A stretch of DNA of 6,480 bases from Methylomicrobium sp035916875. Its GTDB lineage: Bacteria > Pseudomonadota > Gammaproteobacteria > Methylococcales > Methylomonadaceae. This document shows, piece by piece, positions 1 to 5,426 of the stretch. Below the pieces are notes generated by a model, which saw nothing but the letters and a program-made list of their open reading frames with translations, made no database searches and had not been told where the DNA came from. The translations under genes and the position numbers were made by a program. Where the stretch lies: contig NZ_JAXUHN010000006.1 in assembly GCF_035916875.1 (NCBI RefSeq), positions 1 through 6,480 on the forward strand. Reading direction: 5' to 3'. The first letter of the stretch is position 1, and the number at the start of each line of letters is the position of its first letter.

Positions 1-52
1 ACTCTACGCGCTCCTGTTGGCTCAACTTAACCACCTTAGCAATACGCCCCAT
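1..52 (-). CDS. IS630-family transposase, N-terminal fragment (runs off window)
   Basis: Seventeen codons are visible, reading MGRIAKVVKLSQQERVE, the typical opening of IS630-family transposases: a basic start, then the 'L(S/T)xxER' beginning of the helix-turn-helix DNA-binding region. The ATG at 52-50 is preceded by a strong Shine-Dalgarno AGAGGAG at 65-59, with about six bases between them. The catalytic DDE domain lies outside the window. The fragment may be an intact gene in the genome. Its product would cut at the inverted repeats and insert at TA. The call rests on the short N-terminus, the neighbouring inverted repeat, and the matching C-terminal transposase fragment at the other window end. 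Confidence 0.75.
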   Translation of the reverse strand, partial: MGRIAKVVKLSQQERVE

Positions 53-59
53 CGATAAC

Positions 60-80
60 TCCTCTGCAATTTTCAGAGGA
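60..80 (-). promoter_or_regulatory. Hairpin masking the transposase ribosome binding site
   Basis: On the minus strand TCCTCTG (80-74) and CAGAGGA (66-60) form a perfect 7-bp stem with a 7-base loop. The 3' arm contains nearly all of the transposase Shine-Dalgarno sequence (65-59). In any transcript that includes both arms the RBS would be paired. This resembles the fold-back protection known from IS10 and IS50, where transcripts entering from outside cannot be translated. The pairing is seen directly; the control role is inferred. Confidence 0.6.
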
Positions 81-107
81 TTATATATCTATCGTATTTT
101 TATACAA
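80..107 (-). promoter_or_regulatory. Transposase promoter (TTGTAT - 16 bp - TATAAT)
   Basis: A consensus -10 box TATAAT lies at 85-80 on the minus strand. A partial -35 box, TTGTAT, lies at 107-102 with 16 bp between, partly inside the inverted repeat. The predicted start falls at about 73, immediately after the 5' arm of the RBS hairpin. Native mRNA would then carry a leader of about 21 bases with a free RBS. Confidence 0.5.
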
Positions 108-451
108 TTAGACACTAGCTCCATTTTCAGATGATCGATATGCACAAAACGCTGATGCGCCACCTTATAGAGCGCCAACGAGAAAAGACCGATCAACGCG
201 CCAATTTCCGCATAAAAACCCAGCAGCATCAAATTGCCGTGCGAAATCCTACCCATCAGCATATCCCTGACCTGACTCAACATATATTCGACCGATGAGA
301 GAGGGTCCGCGGACAACTCGCGGGCGCTGATATAATCATAACTCGGCGCCAGTACCAAAACGCCGATAATGGCGCCGGCCAGCGCCGCCAAAAGATAAAG
401 CTTCAATTGTTGACGCCAGATAGACAATATCAGCAGGAAGAATCGTTTCAT
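89..451 (-). CDS. Small membrane protein, 3' end replaced by IS insertion
   Basis: The reading frame gives 120 residues, but only about the first 111 are native. The final residues, LVSNCIKIR and the stop at 91-89, are encoded by the IS terminal repeat. Two hydrophobic segments are visible, at about residues 17-36 and 74-96, separated by a polar stretch of roughly 38 residues. A basic 'KVAHQRFVHIDHLKM' stretch follows, which looks like the entry into a cytoplasmic region. A two-helix membrane anchor before a cytoplasmic output domain would fit, but I do not recognise the family and the domain is lost. The start codon lies 25 bp after the cobT stop, so the gene was probably co-transcribed with bluB-cobT. 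Upstream Shine-Dalgarno pairing is weak. The product is probably non-functional or altered. Confidence 0.6.
   Translation of the reverse strand: MKRFFLLILSIWRQQLKLYLLAALAGAIIGVLVLAPSYDYISARELSADPLSSVEYMLSQVRDMLMGRISHGNLMLLGFYAEIGALIGLFSLALYKVAHQRFVHIDHLKMELVSNCIKIR
100..115 (-). repeat. Terminal inverted repeat of the left IS630-like element
   Basis: Read inward on the minus strand the end is GTGTCTAATTGTATAA. It matches 6367-6382 read on the plus strand at 15 of 16 positions (T versus C at position 12). The two sites are opposite ends (transposase-start and transposase-stop) of elements with the same orientation, as expected for left and right inverted repeats of one IS type. Confidence 0.75.
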
Positions 452-476
452 TCGTTTAATGAGTTCTTAAAGAAAA

Positions 477-1505
477 TCAATCTCGATCCACACCGGCCTC
501 AGTAAACGTCGCCATCTCGTTCAAAAAACCTACCGCCGATATCAGTAGAGGGAAAGCCAGCGCAATGCCGGAACCTTCGCCGAGACGCATGTCCAGATTC
601 AGTAAGGGACGCGCATTCAGGTGATCCAATAAGGCCCGATGCCCCTGTTCACCGGACATATGGCTGAAAATGCAATAATCAAGCACGTCAGGATACATCT
701 TGGCCGCCGCCAGCAAGGCGCTGCCGGCAATGAAGCCGTCAACGAGGAGTAGCATGTTCAGTTCCGCCGCTTTCAGATAGGCGCCCGCCATCATCGCGAT
801 TTCGAAGCCGCCGAATGCCGTCAAAACCTCACGCGAGTCGGACAGCCCAGGATACCGGGCCAACGCCTGCTGTAATACCGCGACTTTATGCCGCAACTGT
901 GCATCATTAAGTCCCGCACCCCGGCCGACGCAGCGTTCCAGCGGCAATCCGGTCAGGCAATGCATGATCAACGCCGCGGACGAGGTATTGCCGATGCCCA
1001 TTTCGCCGAAACCGATGCAATTGCAACCTTCGTTGCGCTGTCTTAATACCAGTTCGGCTCCTTTGCTGAAAGCCAATGCGCACTGCTCGCGGGTCATCGC
1101 CGGCTGTTCTAAAAAATTGGCGGTTCCCTTGCCGATACTGGCATGGACCAAGCCGGGTATCGCCGTAAGATCGGCATTCACGCCGGCATCGACGATCAAC
1201 AAATCGAGTTGATGCTGTCTTGCAAACACATTGATCGCCGCGCCGCCCAAGGCAAAATTGGCGACCATTTGCGCAGTGACTGTTTGCGGATAAGCACTGA
1301 CGCCGGCAGCGGCAACGCCATGGTCGCCCGCGAACACGATGATGCAAGGCTTGGTAAGTGAAGGCGACAGGCTGTTTTGAATCAGGCCGATTTGTAGCGC
1401 CAAAGCCTCCAGTTGCCCCAAGGCACCGAGCGGTTTGGTCTTTTGATCGATTTTGGCCTGCAAGGCCGGCCCCAACGTTCGGGACAACGGCTGAATATCA
1501 AACAT
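477..1505 (-). CDS. cobT: Nicotinate-nucleotide--dimethylbenzimidazole phosphoribosyltransferase
   Basis: CobT transfers the phosphoribosyl group of nicotinate mononucleotide to 5,6-dimethylbenzimidazole. This yields alpha-ribazole 5'-phosphate for the nucleotide loop of cobalamin, in the cytoplasm. The 342-residue length fits the family. Visible hallmarks are KTKPLGALGQLE at 22-33, FAGDHGV at 58-64, GEMGIGNTSSAAL at 167-179, GRGAGL at 194-199, the lysine-free VDGFIAG at 255-261, SHMSGEQGH at 281-289, and RLGEGSG at 307-313. Glu310 in the last motif corresponds to the catalytic base (Glu317 of the Salmonella enzyme). The ATG at 1505 was chosen over longer in-frame starts (up to 1619) because family homology begins there and the upstream codons lie inside bluB. 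The start overlaps the bluB stop by 8 bp. No clear Shine-Dalgarno is present, so translational coupling to bluB is likely. The DMB substrate is made by that neighbour. Confidence 0.96.
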   Translation of the reverse strand: MFDIQPLSRTLGPALQAKIDQKTKPLGALGQLEALALQIGLIQNSLSPSLTKPCIIVFAGDHGVAAAGVSAYPQTVTAQMVANFALGGAAINVFARQHQLDLLIVDAGVNADLTAIPGLVHASIGKGTANFLEQPAMTREQCALAFSKGAELVLRQRNEGCNCIGFGEMGIGNTSSAALIMHCLTGLPLERCVGRGAGLNDAQLRHKVAVLQQALARYPGLSDSREVLTAFGGFEIAMMAGAYLKAAELNMLLLVDGFIAGSALLAAAKMYPDVLDYCIFSHMSGEQGHRALLDHLNARPLLNLDMRLGEGSGIALAFPLLISAVGFLNEMATFTEAGVDRD

Positions 1506-2157
1506 TAGCGGCGGGGTTATTCCAGCGGTTTTCGAATAACAGATCGTCAAGAGGCATCCGTTTCGCCCAACGCACCTCTTCCAGCATCGGCTTGTCATAA
1601 AACCGTTCGACATGCCCAAGACACAAAATCGCGACCGGATGGCTATCGGCCGGCATCGCCAGCAGCGGCTTCAACTCTTCGGGTTCGAACAGCGATACCC
1701 AGCCCATGCCCAATCCTTCCGCCCTGGCCGCGAGCCAGAGATTTTGAATCGCACAGGACAGCGAGGCGAGATCCATCTCGGGCAGCGTGCGGCGGCCGAA
1801 CACCGCTTGCTCGCGCCGGTCGCACAATGCTGCGACCAGCACGACCGCGCAGTCGAGAATGCCTTCGACTTTCAGCTTCATGAAATCGTCTTCGCGTTCG
1901 TTCAATGCCTTGGCGGTACGCCGCCGTTCCTGTTCGACCAGCGCATGAATCTGTCCGCGCAAGTCATTTGCAGTGATCTGAATGAATCGCCACGGCTGCA
2001 TGAAGCCGACACTCGGCGCATGATGCGCCGCATCGAACAGGCGTCTGAGAATATCGGGAGCAACCGGGTCGGGCAGAAAATGACGCATGTCGCGGCGCTC
2101 GTAGATCGCCCGATAGAGCGCCGAACGCTCCGCGTCGGAATAACGGTGTTCAGTCAT
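1498..2157 (-). CDS. bluB: 5,6-dimethylbenzimidazole synthase
   Basis: BluB is a flavin-destroying member of the nitroreductase-like fold. It converts reduced FMN and O2 to 5,6-dimethylbenzimidazole, the lower ligand of vitamin B12. The 219-residue product shows ERRDMRHF at 20-27, with Asp23 matching the essential Asp32 of the Sinorhizobium meliloti enzyme. It also shows HHAPSVGFMQPWRF at 45-58 in the FMN-binding region, and GLGMGWVSLFEPEEL at 148-162, where Ser155 corresponds to the functionally important Ser167. The C-terminus (W197-P203, RWNNP at 211-215) is typical. I prefer the ATG at 2157 (MTEHRYS) to a TTG at 2196, because family similarity starts there. The preceding leader has no strong Shine-Dalgarno. 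The gene sits 42 bp after the reductase stop and overlaps cobT by 8 bp, so lower-ligand synthesis and activation are coupled. Its need for O2 indicates an aerobic route to DMB. Confidence 0.95.
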   Translation of the reverse strand: MTEHRYSDAERSALYRAIYERRDMRHFLPDPVAPDILRRLFDAAHHAPSVGFMQPWRFIQITANDLRGQIHALVEQERRRTAKALNEREDDFMKLKVEGILDCAVVLVAALCDRREQAVFGRRTLPEMDLASLSCAIQNLWLAARAEGLGMGWVSLFEPEELKPLLAMPADSHPVAILCLGHVERFYDKPMLEEVRWAKRMPLDDLLFENRWNNPAANV

Positions 2158-2199
2158 TGGATCAGTAGGAATTGAGCGTCGCGCTAGAGGAAGCAATGC

Positions 2200-3213
2200 T
2201 CAAAGATGATAAGGATGCACGGCTTCGAAGCCGTGCACCTTCGCCTTGGTCGTAAAAACGGGCGGCTTCCAGCCTTCCTCTTCCTGCCCGGCCAGATGGC
2301 TGGCCAGCCAGTTCGCCTGGCTGCGGATCGGCAGAATATAGGCGTACAACTTGCCGTTCGGCAGTTCCGCCACATCGCCCAACGCATAAATATGGTCGTC
2401 GCTGCTCTTCAAACACTCGTCGACCTTGATGCCGCGTCCGATCGCAAGACCCGCCTGTTCGGCCAATTCAGTGCGCGGCTTGAAGCCGCAGGCCACGATC
2501 ACCGCGTCGAACTCGGCCGCCGCCTCGGTCAGCACGCAAACCTTATCGTCTTCATTGGCGATACTGTGCACGGACTGATTCAATAACACATCGACGCCGG
2601 CATGGTTCAAGACTTCCAGCAACAACAAAGAATCTTCCTCCGCCAATTGCCGCTCCATCAACCGATCCATAGCATGGTACACCGTTACACTGTCGCCCGA
2701 AACAGCCAAATCCGAAGCCACTTCGCAGCCGATCAGCCCGCCACCGATGATCGCCCAGTCCGGCTGGCGGTTTTGACTCAGGATGCCTTGGCGAAATTTG
2801 CGAAGCGTCTTCAGATCGGCCAGACTGTTCAGACAAAAAAACAGTTCATGATAGGGCCTAAGAGGGGGAGGAATGAACGCCGCCGAACCTTGGGCGATGA
2901 TCAGTTTGTCGTAGTTGAGCGATTTTTCCTGACAAGCACCTTTCAGGCCGACCGTGCGCGAGTCCCGGTGTATCTCGGTGATTTCGGCGCCGCTGATGAT
3001 GTCGATACGATTTTCACGCAACGCATCGAACGGTTTCAGTATAATCGTCTGTTCGATCGTATCCTTGCTAAAACCACGGGACAGCAAAGGCCGTGAATAA
3101 TACCCATCGTTTTCGTGGGTAACAAGGGTAATTTCCGCGTCGGCATTCAGCGCTCGATATTTCTCGGCAAAGGTGACGCCGGCAATACCGGAACCTATAA
3201 TCACGACTTGCAT
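2200..3213 (-). CDS. Rubredoxin reductase-like FAD/NAD(P)H oxidoreductase, short C-terminus
   Basis: This is a pyridine nucleotide-disulfide oxidoreductase-fold flavoprotein. The predicted job is NADH to FAD to rubredoxin electron transfer. The FAD-binding dinucleotide motif GSGIAG is at 7-12, YYSRPLLSRGFSK at 38-50, the NAD(P)-binding motif GGGLIGCEVASDLA at 157-170, the GFKPRTEL strand at 243-250, and the second FAD motif YALGD at 276-280. There is no redox-active CxxxxC, as expected for rubredoxin/ferredoxin reductase types. At 337 residues it is shorter than the usual 380-390 of the family. Similarity fades at about residue 325, where a strong palindrome encodes VHGFEAVHP, and the protein stops soon after. 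The ATG at 3213 has a good RBS (GGAG). It lies 24 bp after the rubredoxin stop, which gives the functional assignment its main contextual support. A related NADH:flavin or assimilatory reductase role is possible. Confidence 0.85.
   Translation of the reverse strand: MQVVIIGSGIAGVTFAEKYRALNADAEITLVTHENDGYYSRPLLSRGFSKDTIEQTIILKPFDALRENRIDIISGAEITEIHRDSRTVGLKGACQEKSLNYDKLIIAQGSAAFIPPPLRPYHELFFCLNSLADLKTLRKFRQGILSQNRQPDWAIIGGGLIGCEVASDLAVSGDSVTVYHAMDRLMERQLAEEDSLLLLEVLNHAGVDVLLNQSVHSIANEDDKVCVLTEAAAEFDAVIVACGFKPRTELAEQAGLAIGRGIKVDECLKSSDDHIYALGDVAELPNGKLYAYILPIRSQANWLASHLAGQEEEGWKPPVFTTKAKVHGFEAVHPYHL
2211..2241 (-). repeat. Strong GC-rich palindrome at the reductase 3' end
   Basis: Positions 2216-2237 are a perfect 22-bp palindrome built from GCACGGC, the centre TTCGAA and GCCGTGC. 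Beyond a single unpaired base on one side, AAGG (2211-2214) pairs with CCTT (2238-2241), lengthening the stem to 15 bp. It overlaps the last codons of the reductase and ends 9 bp before its stop, 54 bp before bluB. It could act as an mRNA-stability or partial-termination element between the redox genes and bluB-cobT, or be an inserted REP-like element. No convincing U-tract follows. Confidence 0.6.
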
Positions 3214-3237
3214 GTTCGATCTCCAGATACAGTACGC

Positions 3238-3408
3238 TTATTCGATCAACTCAAAATCACTTTTAACGGTGCCGCACTCGGGACAACGCCAATCGTCCGG
3301 AATGTCTTCAAAACGGGTTCCGGGCGCAACTCCGCCATCGGGGTCGCCTTCGCGTTCGTCATAAATGTGACCGCAAACCGTACATTGGTATCTTCTATAT
3401 TCGGACAT
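3238..3408 (-). CDS. Rubredoxin
   Basis: A 56-residue rubredoxin, a small one-iron electron carrier of the cytoplasm. Four cysteines bind the iron: C9 and C12 in CTVCGHIYD (9-17) and C42 and C45 in CPECGTVKSDFE (42-53). The family signature residues are all present: the Y-x-C-x-x-C-G opening, the acidic GDPDGGVAPGTRFEDIP stretch (21-37), and DDWRCPECG (38-46). The length is normal for a single-domain rubredoxin. The ATG at 3408 follows a clear AGGAG RBS (centred near 3418). The adjacent reductase starts 24 bp downstream. Together the pair is predicted to move electrons from NAD(P)H to an acceptor such as an oxygenase, peroxide reductase or oxygen-dependent enzyme. The substrate partner cannot be read from the sequence, but bluB is the next gene. 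Confidence 0.96.
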   Translation of the reverse strand: MSEYRRYQCTVCGHIYDEREGDPDGGVAPGTRFEDIPDDWRCPECGTVKSDFELIE

Positions 3409-3443
3409 GAATACTTCTCCTGGGATAAAACAATAAAACCGGT

Positions 3444-3458
3444 ACTGCCCGATGCAGT
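3444..3458 (-). other. Leader stem-loop upstream of rubredoxin
   Basis: ACTGC and GCAGT form a 5-bp stem around a 5-base loop. On the minus strand it is followed after five bases by TTTTATTGTTTTAT. It lies at the predicted 5' end of the rubredoxin mRNA. It also lies about 50 bp downstream of the acyltransferase stop, so it may be a leader structure or a weak terminator for that gene. The short stem keeps confidence low. Confidence 0.3.
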
Positions 3459-3467
3459 TTTAGGATG

Positions 3468-3495
3468 ACTGTATCAGTTCTACAACTATTTTCAA
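3468..3495 (-). promoter_or_regulatory. Candidate sigma70 promoter of the rubredoxin-bluB-cobT operon
   Basis: On the minus strand, TTGAAA (3495-3490; 5 of 6 to the -35 consensus) and TACAGT (3473-3468; 4 of 6 to the -10 consensus) are separated by 16 bp. The predicted start is near 3461, giving a leader of about 52 bases with an AGGAG RBS. No cobalamin-riboswitch-like leader fits in this space. Confidence 0.4.
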
Positions 3496-3509
3496 ACCGG
3501 CAACGGCGA

Positions 3510-4640
3510 TTATTTTTTAAACGGCAGGTAATTTACCGCATTTTGCCGATAGGCATTGACCGCCCGCCGTTCATGCATGAGAAATTTTTCAACGGCTTCC
3601 GCAAAGCCTGCATCTTTGAGCCAATGTGCCGAATAAGTCGAAACCGGCTCGAATCCGCGCGCAATTTTATGCTCGCCTTGCGCGCCGGAATCGAAGCGCT
3701 TCAACCCGTGTTCGATACAATAGTCCAGACCCTGATAATAACAGGCTTCAAAATGCAGGGCATCCTGTTCTTCCGCGCAGCCCCAATAGCGGCCGTAAAG
3801 CGTATCGCCACCGATAAAACTCAATGCCGCGGCAACGGTCTCGCCGTGCTTGATCGCCAACGTCAGCATCATGCACTCTCCCATCGCGGCCGCACAGCGC
3901 GTAAAAAAATCGGACGCCAAATAAGGCTGTGAAGCATTTTTCAGATAGGTCAGCGTATAAAACCGGTAGAAAATTTGCCACTCCGCTTCGCTCACCCGAT
4001 CACCGGGCACACGCCGTAATTCGATGCCGGCACCATTAACTCTGCACCGTTCACGCTTGATCATTTTTCGTTTGGCCGCATTGAACGCATCCAGATAATC
4101 GTCGAAATCCCGATAGCCTTTGTTGAACCAGTGAAACTGCACGGCCTCGCGCAGCAGCAATCCGAGTACTTGCCATTGCTCGGCCTGCCGATCAACCGGA
4201 AACAGACAATGCCATGACGAGATACCTCTTTCTATCGACATGTCCTGTATCCAATCAAACAAGAAGCGCATCACGTTTGCCTGATCGGCCGAATTTTTGA
4301 GCACCAGGCGCGTCCCCGGACACGGCGTAAACGGAATCGCGGTCAACGCTTTCGGATAATAGGCCAATCCATGCTGCCGGTAAGCCGCAGCCCATTGCTG
4401 ATCGAACACATATTCGCCGAACGAATGTGATTTCAGATACAACGGCAGCAATGCAACCAATTCTTCCTGATCGTAAACCAATAGATGGCGCGGCAACCAA
4501 CCGGTTTTCTCGGACACCGAACCGCTCTTTTCAAGCGCCGCCAAAAACTCGTGACGAATAAACGGATAATCGCGCCCGGCCAGCGTATTCCATTCAGATG
4601 CGGTAATTTCCGCAACGCTACAGATCTGTTTTACTTGCAT
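3510..4640 (-). CDS. FemAB-like / GNAT-superfamily N-acyltransferase (COG3146 type)
   Basis: A 376-residue protein with the look of the predicted peptidogalycan-type N-acyltransferases (FemAB_like, formerly DUF482). These have two tandem GNAT-like folds. The N-terminal half includes PFIRHEFLAALEKSGSV at 26-42, the GW(L)PRHLLVY strand at 48-56, and YYPKALTAIPFTPCPGTRL at 94-112. The second half opens with HWFNKGYRDFDDYLDAFNA at 170-188 and the basic KRKMIKRERC (190-199). It ends with the highly conserved FDSGAQGEHKIARGFEP at 316-332 and the Y-S-x-H-W strand. No signal peptide is seen, so the protein is probably cytoplasmic. The acyl donor and acceptor are unknown for the family. The ATG at 4640 lacks a good Shine-Dalgarno. 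It is divergent from the DUF938 gene, with 51 bp between their starts. It lies upstream of and parallel to the rubredoxin operon, but a 101-bp gap with a candidate promoter suggests separate transcription. Confidence 0.85.
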   Translation of the reverse strand: MQVKQICSVAEITASEWNTLAGRDYPFIRHEFLAALEKSGSVSEKTGWLPRHLLVYDQEELVALLPLYLKSHSFGEYVFDQQWAAAYRQHGLAYYPKALTAIPFTPCPGTRLVLKNSADQANVMRFLFDWIQDMSIERGISSWHCLFPVDRQAEQWQVLGLLLREAVQFHWFNKGYRDFDDYLDAFNAAKRKMIKRERCRVNGAGIELRRVPGDRVSEAEWQIFYRFYTLTYLKNASQPYLASDFFTRCAAAMGECMMLTLAIKHGETVAAALSFIGGDTLYGRYWGCAEEQDALHFEACYYQGLDYCIEHGLKRFDSGAQGEHKIARGFEPVSTYSAHWLKDAGFAEAVEKFLMHERRAVNAYRQNAVNYLPFKK

Positions 4641-4691
4641 GGGTAAACCCGATAAAGTGGAGCCATTACGTCTTCCCCGTCAACACAGCGC
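4641..4691. promoter_or_regulatory. Short divergent intergenic region
   Basis: Only 51 bp separate the two divergent start codons, so the promoters of the acyltransferase and the DUF938 methyltransferase must overlap each other or the opposite coding sequence. A TTGACG hexamer is visible on the minus strand (near 4677-4682), but no well-spaced -10 box follows. Neither gene has a clear Shine-Dalgarno, so leaderless or weakly initiated translation is possible. Confidence 0.3.
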
Positions 4692-5303
4692 ATGATCGAA
4701 AAACCTTATTCCCAAGCCTGCGAAAACAACAAAGATCCCATATTAAACGTAATCCGCGAGGTATTTTGCAAGCCGGTCACGGTTTGGGAAATCGGCGGCG
4801 GCACCGGCCAGCACGCCTGCCATTTCGCGAGTCACTTGCCGCATCTCGAATGGCAGCCCACCGATAGAAGCGAAAATATCCCCGGCATCAATCTCTGGCG
4901 GGATGAAGCGCAGCTCGCCAATCTGCTACCACCGCTCGCACTTGACGTGACCGACCCCGTCTGGCCGTGCACATCGGTCGACGCGCTATTCACCGCCAAC
5001 ACCCTGCACATCATGAGCTGGCAAGAAATCGAAATCTTCTTCGACAGGCTGTCCCTTTATTTGAATCCAAACGCTCTGCTCTGCATTTACGGTCCATTCA
5101 ACTACCGCGGCGCCTACACCAGCGAGAGCAACGCCCGCTTTGACGGCTGGCTGAAAAACCGCGATCCCCTGAGCGGCATCCGGGATTTTGAAACGATAAC
5201 AAACCTGGCCGCCGAACATGCGCTTGAATTATTGAATGATGTTGCGATGCCGGCGAACAACCGTCTGTTGATTCTAAAACGACGGTCATGCCCTGAACCC
5301 TAA
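4692..5303 (+). CDS. DUF938 family SAM-dependent methyltransferase-like protein
   Basis: A 203-residue Rossmann-type methyltransferase-fold protein of the DUF938/UPF0585 family. It opens with the family signature KPYSQACENNKDPIL at 4-18. The S-adenosylmethionine-binding loop is VWEIGGGTGQHACHFA at 31-46, followed by LPHLEWQPTDRS at 49-60. TANTLHIMSW (101-110) fits the post-strand-4 segment. IYGPFNYRGAYTSESNARFD at 132-151, RDPLSGIRDFE at 157-167 and DVAMPANNRLLILKR at 183-197 complete the conserved C-terminal half. The length matches the family. The substrate is not known for this family. The ATG at 4692 gives exactly the conserved N-terminus. The last few residues (SCPEP) abut a REP-like repeat, whose beginning supplies the stop codon. 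Confidence 0.9.
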   Translation: MIEKPYSQACENNKDPILNVIREVFCKPVTVWEIGGGTGQHACHFASHLPHLEWQPTDRSENIPGINLWRDEAQLANLLPPLALDVTDPVWPCTSVDALFTANTLHIMSWQEIEIFFDRLSLYLNPNALLCIYGPFNYRGAYTSESNARFDGWLKNRDPLSGIRDFETITNLAAEHALELLNDVAMPANNRLLILKRRSCPEP

Positions 5304-5342
5304 ATCCATTTTCCCTTGCGGGAGAAGGTTAGGATGAGGGGA
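5298..5342. repeat. REP-like intergenic palindromic element
   Basis: The stretch contains TTTTCCC-TTGC-GGGAGAA, a 7-bp stem (one G-T pair) at 5309-5326, flanked by CCCTAAATCC and GGTTAGGATGAGGGG. Read on the minus strand it gives the familiar CCCTCATCCTAACC...CTCCCGCAAGGG arrangement. It translates as SPHPNLLPQGK, the tell-tale of a widespread dispersed repeat seen between genes in many gammaproteobacteria and methylotrophs. It overlaps the DUF938 stop codon and may double as a 3'-end structure. Copy number in this genome cannot be judged here. Confidence 0.65.
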
Positions 5343-5426
5343 TAAAAATTTTGGGTTTCGCTTACCGGCAACGCCAAGAATGGTTAGAATTAACCTCACT
5401 ATTCTGTAACAGATCGGAGACCGAAC

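Larger units (their letters stand above)
1..115 (-). mobile_element. IS630-family insertion sequence, 5' end (partial)
   Basis: This is the transposase-start end of an insertion sequence that continues beyond the left window edge. It contains the first codons of an IS630-type transposase on the minus strand, a short promoter/leader region and a terminal inverted repeat whose outer edge lies at about 115. A TA dinucleotide at 116-117 fits the TA target used by IS630/Tc1-mariner elements. The same terminal sequence recurs at 6367-6382 at the start of a second element with the same orientation. The exact edge could lie a few bases further out, because GGARCTA is also shared by both junctions. 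Confidence 0.8.

Noticed and set aside
1506..1619. Longer cobT with a start at 1619 (38 extra residues)
   Set aside because: The extra residues lie wholly inside bluB in another frame and look non-protein-like; CobT family similarity begins at the ATG at 1505.
1612..2175. Plus-strand open frame of 187 codons opposite bluB
   Set aside because: It is the antisense shadow of bluB; composition and sequence show no family features.
2158..2196. Alternative TTG start of bluB at 2196
   Set aside because: It adds 13 residues not typical of BluB; the ATG at 2157 gives a normal N-terminus.
2602..3096. Plus-strand open frame of 164 codons opposite the reductase
   Set aside because: Antisense shadow of a gene with clear FAD/NAD motifs; no RBS or recognisable domain.
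3409..3509. Cobalamin riboswitch ahead of the rubredoxin-bluB-cobT operon
   Set aside because: The leader is only about 50 bases from the candidate promoter and shows no B12-box-like conserved sequence; far too short for a cobalamin riboswitch.
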